Shown here piece after piece: positions 36,128 through 46,500 of a stretch of DNA of 64,000 bases (the stretch's first letter is position 1; each line of letters opens with the position of its first letter). The notes beneath the pieces were generated by a model. The model was not told the origin of the DNA and searched no databases. It was given only the letters and a program-made list of their open reading frames with translations. Position numbers and translations under genes: made by a program. This DNA comes from Brienomyrus brachyistius (lineage: Eukaryota; Chordata; Actinopteri; Osteoglossiformes; Mormyridae): assembly GCF_023856365.1 (NCBI RefSeq), contig NC_064551.1, forward strand, positions 19,902,349 through 19,966,348, given 5' to 3'.

Positions 36128-37622
36128 GGCGGCGCACTTCCATTATTATTACAGTTTCTACTGTCACTCTGTTGCTTTTCCTGGTGCTGGACTTTTGACA
36201 GATAAATACAACATTATTTGTTGCATTCAGTGACAAAAGTAAGATTGGTCCGTTTAACACCCTCAGTCTCCACCCTATGAGCCCCTTGTTGGCAGCAGAA
36301 TCAGGAAGATGTCGGAGAAAGCAGAGGTAAAGTGAATAGTCACCTCGACAATAATGTGGAAACCGCTTATGGTGATCATGCCTGTGTGGGTGAAATGGAT
36401 CACTACAGTATAAGCGGATGATGATTATAGCCGATTTTTCCCTTTTTCTTTATGTCTGGCAGTTTACCATCTAATAGGCATTTTTTTTCTTTTTATGCAC
36501 TTTGAGATGTGTCTAGGTCAGATACGACCAAAAATTTTTTCTTATTTCAGAAGTGGAAAAAAAATATTGCTCTCAGATTCTGTTCAGTTGTAGCTTTTTA
36601 AAATAATGTACCTTGATTTGTGTTTGTTTAAAATGCCATTACCTGCTGCTTACTGGGCCACTGAAAATGTCTGGCCCAGCTAAATTTCTTGGTTTGAAAA
36701 TCTGGCCCAACTACTTTCCAGACCTGGACTAGCCCTACTGAATTATACACTAATGTTATTCTGTTATGTGGGCTGTTGTGATAGGGAGATTTGCAGGATG
36801 CTGCACGACGGGTGGTGTCCCTGCTGCAGAATGCCGTCTGAACCAGCACCTAGAGACAGTGAGGGTTGTTGTTATCACCTTAATATTGTATATACGCAAT
36901 CTGTTATTACTTAACTAATTTAATTGTGATGTATTCTTCTGATATGTTGTGCACAGCCAACAAAAAAGAGAAAAATGCAAAACCAAAGGAAGGCTTTCTT
37001 TTCTCTTAAAAGTCTTTTTTCTAAACCAACTGAGAGTCAGTTAGAGGGGTGTTCATTATCAGTATTGTTGCTGGCATTTCTGAAAATGTGCCGATTTTAG
37101 TCAAGTGGCTACTTTTCAAATGCAGTCCCTGGCCAAGATGAAGAAAGCCATTAAGTCGGGTTAAAACAAAGTTCATGAAGACTACATGATAATATTAAGC
37201 ACTGACATAACAAACAACATTTTTACATGCGAAATATACAGGAAATATACACTGCAACAGGCTAGGATAGACAAATAACCAAATACACTAGCAAGCCTGA
37301 CCACTTTAGACCCCAGATTAGAAACTGTTGGTGAATGAGCATATATTTTTTCCAAGTTTTGTTTACTTTGCTGAAAGCAATTTAAGGGCTTTCAAGTTCT
37401 CACAAATAATAATAAAAAAAAGATTTTCCCACTATAGCCAGATCCAGTTTCTGTGGGGGGGGGTGGTGACAATTTGTAGTAATAACTATTTCCTGCTGAA
37501 AAACACTGGTAAACTATCCACATGTCTCTGAATATCTGTGAGTCCCGAGACCTCCATGACACATAGATATAAGTTGCCAGTGTTGATCGGCAGGAAATCT
37601 TCTGCAAAGCCCCACCACCACC

Positions 37623-38363
37623 TCACACCAATCCACCCAGGGCTGTAGATGAACAAACTGCAAATAAATTTGATGTTAATACAAACCGGATCAACTTGTG
37701 GTTTGTGTCCACGTGTACCAGAGACAAAGGCCCTGGTACAGAGTATATTCTGCATACAGCACAGCCAAGACTTGACAACCTTGATATGATGCCCATGGAA
37801 TCAACCCTATGCATGGAGGCTGCAACTCTTCTCCACCGAACCCTGTAGCCCATTGACTGCAGCCTCCCTCTGACCATCTTGTAGCCTGCATTTGGTAGAT
37901 CATTCTTGACAGAAGAAACCAAATTGTCAAGTTCCTCATCACTGATGGAATTATATGTGTCCCTAACACAGAGCTCATACTCTTTCATTCTTCTTAAGAT
38001 TGTTCTTCTTGAAACACCCATCAGTGTGGCTATGCAAGGCACAGTAAGTTGAGTATGGAGCATTTCTTTCAAACGTTGTTCTTCAATCAAACTCTTGGGT
38101 CGTCCATTGGTGGCAGTGACTTCCTGTGTGGCACATGGGGCTGGACATTCCAGATATGCCCTCACAAGGTCAAAGAGCTCTTGCAAAACCAGGGTGATAG
38201 CAGGAGGTACTTCAATGTGATTAGACAGGGCCTGCAGAAGATACAGCTCCTGATGACAAAGGAACTCCAGGTAATCCAAATTTAGTGGAGTCGCGCTGAA
38301 TCCCATTTCTATTTTATGCAGAAGACTTTCGAGAAGGTGGTATCTGAGCTGTTCACAGAACAA
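37623..38363 (-). CDS. Truncated integrase-core (rve/DDE-like) protein, right-arm copy
   Basis: 246-codon open frame. Residues about 110-128 (CIATLMGVSRRTILRRMKEY) look like a helix-turn-helix. The block ending HVDTNHKLIR (about 217-226) matches the first-Asp motif (usually written W-H-x-D-G-N-H-K-L-I-R) of the integrase-core proteins that are abundant in fish and invertebrate genomes. The remainder of the catalytic core, with the second Asp and the Glu, is absent: after LIR the frame runs about 20 residues of unrelated sequence to a stop. A GTTTGT donor-like site overlaps the end of the motif, but no matching downstream exon is recognised. It is therefore probably a non-catalytic remnant or a truncated DNA-binding product. 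Confidence 0.55.
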   Translation of the reverse strand: MFCEQLRYHLLESLLHKIEMGFSATPLNLDYLEFLCHQELYLLQALSNHIEVPPAITLVLQELFDLVRAYLECPAPCATQEVTATNGRPKSLIEEQRLKEMLHTQLTVPCIATLMGVSRRTILRRMKEYELCVRDTYNSISDEELDNLVSSVKNDLPNAGYKMVRGRLQSMGYRVRWRRVAASMHRVDSMGIISRLSSLGCAVCRIYSVPGPLSLVHVDTNHKLIRFVLTSNLFAVCSSTALGGLV

Positions 38364-38847
38364 ATTATAGTTAATGAGGTGTCAAGATCTTGTCTCTGAT
38401 CCACACTAGGCCTAACATTCAAAAGTTTTAATTATGAAAATGAAATGTTTTTGTTTTGTGAGGTGCTCGTTCATGTATGATGATGTAGTGGCTGCTCTGT
38501 TTGATCGTGGTAAACCTTTTCACAAACAATATAAGTGAAGAAGTATGACATTAGATCTAAGGACCAGAGTCAAATAAAGTTAAATAAAATCCATCAAAAA
38601 CACTTACTCAGTGGAGATTCCAATGTAGCAGGCAGACAACTTTATGGCTTTAATAATGAGTGTATTTAGCAGCTACAATGACAAAAGATATTAAAAACCT
38701 CTCCATTCTAATTTAATAAACATTAACAGATAGCACTTAAGGTGGTTTCGCCTATAGTCTGCTAACACTAACCCGAGAACTAATATCTGAGGAGCGCTTT
38801 TCCCAGGATTTGAATTTATTAAATTGGCTATGTGATGTTGTATTAAG

Positions 38848-39207
38848 GGGCGGCATGGTGGTGCAGTGGTTAGCACTGTCGCCTCACACCTCTGGGACCC
38901 GGGTTCAAATCTCCGCCTGGGTCACATGTGTGTGGAGTTTGCATGTTCTCCCCGTGTCGTCGTGGGGTTTCCTCCGGGTACTCCGGTTTCCCCCCACAGT
39001 CCAAAAACATGCTGAGGCTAATTGGAGTTGCTGAATTGCCCGTAGGTGTGCATGTGTGAGTGAATGGTGTGTGAGTGTGCCCTGCGATGGGCTGGCCCCC
39101 CATCCTGGGTTGTTCCCTGCCTCGTGCCCATTGATTCCGGGATAGGCTCCGGACCCCCCGCGACCCAATAGGATAAGCGGTTTGGAAAATGGATGGATGG
39201 ATGGATG
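38848..39207 (+). mobile_element. SINE family A copy private to the right arm
   Basis: Full-length copy with GGAT-repeat tail, flanked by TTGTATTAAG (38838-38847 and 39208-39217). The left arm has the empty site, reading straight through TTAATACAACATCACATAG near 25015-25035. The insertion therefore post-dates the duplication. Confidence 0.93.
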
Positions 39208-40034
39208 TTGTATTAAGAAATGTTATTCACAATGCAATTTACCGTACATTGGCCCATTCTTTTATATACGGTAAGACGAAACGGGAAATTCGAGCGAGCG
39301 AGTGCTGCGCAATCGCGAGAGCGTAGAGAGCATGGATTTTCTGTTCGCGAGCGCATGCGCGCGTGGTTTTTATGCGCACGACTTTTGGCACTAATTTAAC
39401 GCCATAGAAGCAGCGCCTCTAGAGTGACAGAGTACAGTGGTTGTAGAGTTGGGTGTGAAAAGTGTATGTTACTTTGACAGCGAAACCCATGTATAATTCT
39501 GTATATACAGAACTCCAGTCGAATACAACATGACGTATGGCTGGTTGTTGTAACTGAGTTTAATGGCTATTACTATATATATAGGCTATAGGAATTTGCC
39601 GTGTTGTGACCAAATATTTTAAATAGGGCTACTACAGTTTCTGATGTAGATATTATTTTTAAAACGCCGTAAGCTAGTTTATTTGAAAGACTAGAGTTTT
39701 CAATTGATCTATAAACTACTGTACTATACATATGCGGAGGCTATTAATAGCTAAATAAAAGCCTAAATGGTTAGACCTGTCTCCCGATTTCTCTACCTGC
39801 GTGAAGTTGGGCCACGATATATTTCAGATTTCAACCAAACTGGTCCCAATCGTATGTGCCGTGTTTGTGCCGGGACGCAGGTGCTTTACCTCACGCATAC
39901 AGATGGTATTCTATACACATACAGATGATTACACTCTTCCTTTTTGTATAGTAATAGCACTGTAAAAGAGGGCTGATGAGCAATCTCGAGTTCAAGTTAA
40001 TCAACGAAACAATGAAGACAGTTCCGAGTTTTAA

Positions 40035-40046
40035 CCACTAGGTGGC
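40035..40046 (+). promoter_or_regulatory. CTCF-like core motif
   Basis: CCACTAGGTGGC fits the CTCF core CCASYAGRKGGC at every position. It lies about 0.6 kb beyond the palindrome and 0.55 kb upstream of the first IFI44-like ATG. This is motif evidence only. Confidence 0.4.
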
Positions 40047-40444
40047 TTTATTGTACCCGGAGCAGCCGTATTAATGATACACTCGCTCTGCCCATCGCCC
40101 CGCTTACTCCTAACGAGCACGGTGGGCGCACGCACGCACGCATACACACTGTGCGCTACAGTAATGCTTATTATTTACTCATATGGGCACAAGGTGGTGA
40201 TTACTGTGCGTATTTTAATCTTGGCTCATTTCAAATTAAAAACTGCAACTTTATGCACTAATTGCGATCTTTAAAAAGTGGTCTCAAAGTGCTGTCTAAA
40301 TTTTAGTCTAGTTTAAGGTATAGAAATGGATTCCAAATAATATAGTTTTGGACCATTGGGGTGCATTAATGTTGTTTGTACCTTGGGGAACAGAAATGTA
40401 CCCTATTTTTCTTACATTGTACAATGAATATTTCTAGAGGCGAA

Positions 40445-40500
40445 GGTTTCGTTTCATGTTTAGGTTTCGTTTTAGGTTTCGTTTCCCTTGAAAAGAAACG
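40445..40500. promoter_or_regulatory. Cluster of IRF-type motifs upstream of IFI44-like gene 1
   Basis: Three GGTTTCGTTT(C/T) repeats at 40445, 40463 and 40475, plus GAAAAGAAAC at about 40490-40499, each contain the IRF core AANNGAAA on one strand. They lie 100-155 bp upstream of the start codon. The spacing GAAACGAAA is one base shorter than a canonical ISRE (GAAANNGAAA). Interferon control is expected for this family. Binding is inferred. Confidence 0.5.
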
Positions 40501-40599
40501 CTTTGTAAGGAAGTACCACACTGCCTGTGGAAACTCCATTTTAAAGATTTTAGTTTTTATTAATAAACGAAGCAAGTTTTCTATACAAAATTTATAGTC

Positions 40600-43500
40600 A
40601 TGACTTTTAATTCCCGGTTAGACACAGAAAGCGAGAAGAAGCTGCTGAAGCTCTTTGACCCGAATGTCAATTTTCGCCTGCTTTACAAGGGAAGTCACTT
40701 CCGCTTTGATATTAGCAAGCTTTTTGAAATATGTTCGGAACAGGGAAGTTTTATACTTATTGTGTATTTTGAGAAATATATTTTCGGAGGATTTCTTAAA
40801 AAGTCTCTTCCACACAGTAACAAACAAGTAGAAGACGAAGATGCCTTTGTCTTCAGTTTGCGTGACATGGACTCGACCGCAACCCGCTTTTCAGTAAATA
40901 AAGGCTATCACGCTTTTCATAGGAATAACTATAGCATTTCATTTGGAAACTGTCTAAAAGTCGCGGCATCTAAGGGGGAATTCCACGTAGATTTATGTTC
41001 TACATGTGATTTTAACTGCCCAAAATGGAGCAGGAAAAAACAACTCTGTGATGAAGTGGAATTGCATCGCGTCCAAGGTAGAGTGGAATACACATATGGA
41101 TGAATTAATTTCTGCCAGAATTTGAGAGTAGCAATTTAAAATAGATTTGAAATCAGGTTTTATAATACCGTGAGAAAATAAGCTGGTTATGGTTGAGGTG
41201 CATATTAACAGTGACCGTGATACCGCTGCATTAGGGTGTCTAGACAATCCCTGTCAGGGAGGACACTTTGCGCTAGGACAGGATTTGTAAAGTTCCATTT
41301 CAACTAACATGAATGAGTTGAACTTAAGCACGGAGTTCTTGCTGTGCGCTGATTGGTCACTAATGTTAATGTGAAACATCTGGATGAGTTTTTCAGTCTA
41401 AGAAACAAACCATTGAAACCACAAGACGAACTTAACGAACTTTAACAAAACATAGGAACCTTAAAGTTTTAAAGTAATTAACTTGAAGTAACCTAGTGTC
41501 CTCCCTGCCATGGATTATCTGGTCACTCTACACTATATTAAGAAGTAAAATGCCTATAACAGGATTGTATGAAATCAGTATAAGCTGTCGGTCAGAAAAA
41601 TAAATAAATAAAAAAAAAAGAGCAGCGACAGGTCTATTCTTGTACACAAAATCTCATCTGTATTGCAGCTGGAGATTTGCTCCCTGGACCTTGGCGGGGT
41701 CTTCCATGGACAGAGGCGTGAGTCTTCATATTTATATATCATTATACTCAATCTGTCAAAGCATTTATGAGAAACATGCACATTAAGGGGAGGGGAGGGG
41801 AGGGGAGGGGAGGGAAGGGAAGGGAAGGGAAGGGAAGGGAAGGGAAGGGAAGGGAAGGGGAGGGGAACAACACAGCAAGCAGAACTAGGCACCAGCATCT
41901 ATCAATAGCTCACTGGAGAATAGCGCAGGGCAGGCACTTAAATAAAACTAGGGCAAACAAGGAACAGGTGTAAGACATAATCAATTAACTAATCAACACA
42001 GGGCACAAGACGACGAACAATAGAACAGAACAATTAACAAGCGCTGGCAAGAAAACAGGCAACAGGTGAAACTAATAATAATTAACAAAGAGAAACAAGG
42101 GACTACTAAAAGCAAGAAACATTAAGAACATACTGGGAACTAAACACTAGGAATAAAACACAAGGAGAATTAGGCGCAATCAGAATGGAGCAGAAGAGAA
42201 GACAAGCAGGGAAAACCTAGGACAAGAAGACGAATATAGAAAATAAACAGGTGACTTGTAACTCTGTCAGGATAGTTTTAAGTCAGGATAGTTATGGACT
42301 CAACTGAAAACTCCACTGTATATATGGCAAGCCAAATTGTCTTTTATTAGTATACGGCTTACTTGTTGTAACTAAATTCTTACTGGTAGGTTTATTCTTG
42401 CCATCTTACTGACTGTGTGAGAGAGAGATGAATTCCATAATGGTGTTGATCCAAAAAATGGGAAATCGATGACTGGAGTCAAAAAGTGACTGCTTAAAAT
42501 TACAAGCAAAGAACATAGCTGCAGGCAGAGATTATCGGGGTCCAAGCACTATGGGTATGTATGGCTTGAAAATATGGACTGTACTGTATAAGGGCCTGTA
42601 CTATTCCTGCAGGGATTCTGTGACCCACACGTTTCCAAAAAAATTATCAGCCTCTGTTGTCCAAAAAAAGAGTCATAAGTCTCCAGGAGGACACTTATGA
42701 AAAGCTACTTCATTTCTACTCCATCTAGCCCCATAAAACAAACCTCTGACTGAGAGCCAATTGAGCCCTGTGCTATAAGAATTATGGTGATGATCGAGAG
42801 CCGACTGAGCTCTATGGTATAAGACTGATGGCTGACTGAGAGCTGACTGAGCCCTATGGTATAAGAGTTATGGTGATGATTGAGAGCCGACTGAGCCCTA
42901 TGGTATAAGCGTTATGGTGATGATTGAGAGCCGACTGAGCCCTATGGTATAAGAGTTATGGTGATGATTGAGAGCCGACTGAGCCCTATGGTATAAGAGT
43001 TATGGTGATGATTGAGAGCCGACTGAGCCCTATGGTATAAGAGCGGTGATGATGACTGAGCGGGGAGAATTACTCGCTGCTCTGTTTAAATAAAGTTGGA
43101 CTCTGATTGCCACCAGCCCAGAGAGGCTGTATTACCTGATTTACTAATCAGGGGCGGGTGTGACAGAGGCAGCAGAACGATGATCCTTCACATGACATAT
43201 TTAGTTGATACTTAAAAACAATGTTACCTTTTCTGTGAATGCTTCAGAAACAGAGATGAACTGAGGAAGAATCTGGTCTCCTATGAACCTCCCATTGCGG
43301 AGCTGACCCAGGTACGGGTTCTGCTGCTGGGACCAGCGGGAGCTGGGAAATCTAGTTTCATCGGTTCCATTAAATCTGCGCTGTACGGACACATCGTGAA
43401 CTTGCCTGGCATTGGCTCCAAACCTGATGGCTGCATTAAAAAGGTACAATATACATTTATATACATGTGTTATTCTTAACTTTTATATTCTTCTTGAAAT

Positions 43501-46500
43501 ATTTTATAACTTAATCATTAATAATAATCCCACCCACTGCAAGTTCAAGTGCCCATGTTAAACCAGACAGTCACTAACACTGCATGTTTTGAGGTTTTAG
43601 TACTCCCATCACTAGCAATAAGTATTTAAAATCAGTCCCTCACTGCGCTCCCCTGTAGCTGAAGTCCTACCCAATCCGGGCAGAGAAAGGAGGCCAGCCA
43701 ATAGCGCTGACTCTGTGTGATGTATGGGACCTGGGGGACACTGAGGAAACCGGACTCAGCCTGCATGATGCCCTGGCCGTTATCAAAGGACACGCACCAG
43801 AAGGATACAAGGTGTGTCAGCACTTTTGGTACATACAACATAGTACTGTGTAGAATGGCCAAAAATTTGTACCACAGTTTTTTTTAACGTTCTGGCGGTG
43901 TCATGCTATGTTACAGATTTTTTCCGTTTATTTAAGGCAGGGGTCGGGCGATCGGCTTCGGTACATAAGAGGACGGAGGCGGATAGCAAGGTCGGGTACC
44001 AGGCAGGGGTCGGGCGATCAGCGTCGGTACAGAAGGGGGCAGGCAAAAACTTGGAGTCTAGGAATCGCAGCAGACGTCAGAACACCAATAATCAGACACA
44101 GGAGAAAACGCTCGAACTCTGGGCACACCATGAATCTGGGCATGGATCGGAAAACCGAGCTGCCAGATGTAGAATACCGAAACCGGGGAAAACTAGGAAC
44201 AGCTGGGAGAGGAGTGTCCGAGACGGGAGCAACCGGTAAAACAAACTTGCTTAACTGGTAATAATGATAAATCGATAATATTTGGGATTTTGTTTCACTG
44301 ATTTTGCATTTGATTACAGACATACTTATTTGCCTATTATACAAAACCCAAATTTTCATGCACAGGCTTTAACAGTAGCTGCAAATACTGTAATGTAGAA
44401 CAGTTGTATATATGGAGAATTGTATTATACTGTTGTATTATAATGTTATAACTATTAATAAGCAGGTTATGCAAATCCCAAATATTATCAATTTATCATT
44501 ATTACCGGTTAACAGGTTCCCCTCTCAATACACTTTGCGCAGTGATCCATAATGCTTCTAGCAGCGAACAATATTTTGTAATTTTGCTTCCTAAGGAAGT
44601 GTTACAGCTGTTGTTTCAGCTATGCAACAGTGTGGGAATATATGAAAAATTGAAACCAGTATACAAGATGAACTGGTATACTGTCTAGCACTAATACAAC
44701 ATTAATTACATAAAGATGCATCGGTGTGAGGTGCCTCAGACTAATTTGGTCTGTTCATGTATCAAAATTAGTCATTAAAAGCCTTTATGTGTCTGTGCGT
44801 GTGTGTTCCCTGAGATGGATCAAAATCGTACCTTGTGTTTTGTACTTTTTGAGATAGGCTTCAGTCTCACCTTCACTATGTACAGGATAAGCAGTTTATA
44901 ATGTGGTGGTCTGTGACTTAGGGGGTTAGGTCACCATGCCCGCGATCAGAAGCTCATTGGCTCAGATCCCACAGTTTGCTGATTGATCGTACCATTGGGT
45001 CTATCAGGAAAGCCCATGTACTCCAATTGATTCTGGGTTGGGCTGACATCTTTTTTTGAGAAAGCAGGATGTCACGTTGGATAGAAGTGTCTGGTAAATG
45101 TTGTTATAGAATACTTTTATGCATCCCCATGGGAAGATTGCTTTCCATGAGACACACAGACACATATACAGGTGAGGGAAAGTTTGGAGGTCAGAGCACA
45201 GGGTCAGCTGGGATCCAGAACTACTGATGGAATTGGGGTTAAGTGCCTTGCCTAGTGGCTCAACGGTAGCATCGCTCTCCTGGCCACAAGAGTTGAACCG
45301 GAGATTTTTCTTTCCCTCTCCAGTTTCAGAGTGGAATGCCCATTAATCTCAGTAGTGCCAGTTGTTGCCTGGATCCTGAACTGCAGGATAAGATCCACTG
45401 TGTCGTGTTTGTCCTGAACGCACGTGATCTTCACTCCTATGGGGAAAGCCTGGTAAAGATGATAAAGAAGCTTCGCAGAGAGATCTCTGACTTGGGTGAG
45501 CTGTTTCATTATTTTGTAATTTTGTGCTTTATTAAAGTGGTCAACAAACACAACATTTGAAATGTTGCTTTGGCAAACGTGACACAACCAGATATGATGA
45601 GAAATTCACTGCGTGAGTGCCTACCTCAAGAGGTTTTCGTGGAGATTATCTAACTGTAACTAGCCGCAGAAGTAACTGTTGTTTTCACCTTCCCATCTTT
45701 AGATGTTCCCCAGTTGGTTCTGCTGTCCCATGTAGATGAGGTGTGCCATGCAGTAAATATGGACGTGCGCTACGTCTACACCAGCCGCATTGTGCAAAAG
45801 AAGGTATGACCGTGACCAACAGAGGTGACAGGATTCCTCAATCTGTCCCTTTCTTTGCTATTTTATAGTGTTTCGTGACCATCTTCATTTTCATTTCATC
45901 GTAAGTGAGTACTGTTAAATAATGAAGGTGACATATTTAAAAACTTTGCAGTTTTGACTTAAAGCACCCTTGTATATAGCACTATAGCTACCATCATAAT
46001 GCAGTACGAAGCATCCTTAATTTTTATACTGACCATTATAATGCATTATGAAGGAAGGTATCTACGGTGCACTATAGATGAACTTCATAGAGCATTCATA
46101 ATGCATAATAAACATGGCTATAATGTGTTATGCATTTTTATAAATTGTTAGCCATGTTTATAATAGTTTATGAATGTATTATAATGCATTATGAAGGTAT
46201 CTATAATGCATTATAGAGATACTTTATTTATCCAGAAGGAAATTTAGGTGTCCAGTAGCTTATACACATTATACATACACATAGGCACACAAACCTATGA
46301 CATTCACGCACACATACTGCAAAAAACAAAGGAAAATAACAGGAGGACAATGTGCTATACAGGCCTAAACACTTAAGTCAAACTCCTCCCCTTCCATGTG
46401 AGGTTGAAGAGCTGTATGGCCCTAAGAACAAAGGACCTTCTGAACCTGTCTGTTCTGCATGACAGAGACAGAAGCCTATCACTGAACATGCTCTTCTGTT

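Larger units (their letters stand above)
24827..39404. mobile_element. 14.6 kb palindromic element with candidate TA-flanked termini
   Basis: Nearly the whole interval is two inverted arms around an axis at 31602/31603. The outermost shared sequence is TATGGCGTTAAATTAG at 24825 and its complement ending at 39406, after which homology stops abruptly. If the flanking TA dinucleotides are a target duplication, the element begins TGGCG. Each arm holds, from tip to axis, a CpG-rich tip, an integrase-core-like ORF pointing inward, tbxt-derived exons pointing outward, a CA/GT microsatellite, a SINE, two unrecognised ORFs, a SINE family B copy, a second SINE, and half of the 254-bp axis array. It could be a transposon with giant inverted repeats or an inverted segmental duplication. 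A 2-bp duplication alone cannot decide between these. Confidence 0.8.
31603..39406 (-). repeat. Right arm of the palindrome
   Basis: This is the complementary arm, longer by about 1.0 kb. It keeps the tbxt exon 7-8 region that the left arm lost (about 35660-36410) and has a private SINE at 38848-39207. Confidence 0.97.

Noticed and set aside
24825..39406. Polinton/Maverick or large DNA-virus insertion
   Set aside because: No polymerase, ATPase, protease or capsid-like genes. Only a truncated integrase-like ORF, and arms filled with SINEs and host exons.
43898..44261. 113-117 aa basic ORFs as exons of IFI44-like copy 1
   Set aside because: They sit in an intron over a repeat with internal direct duplications, and the flanking exons already join in phase.
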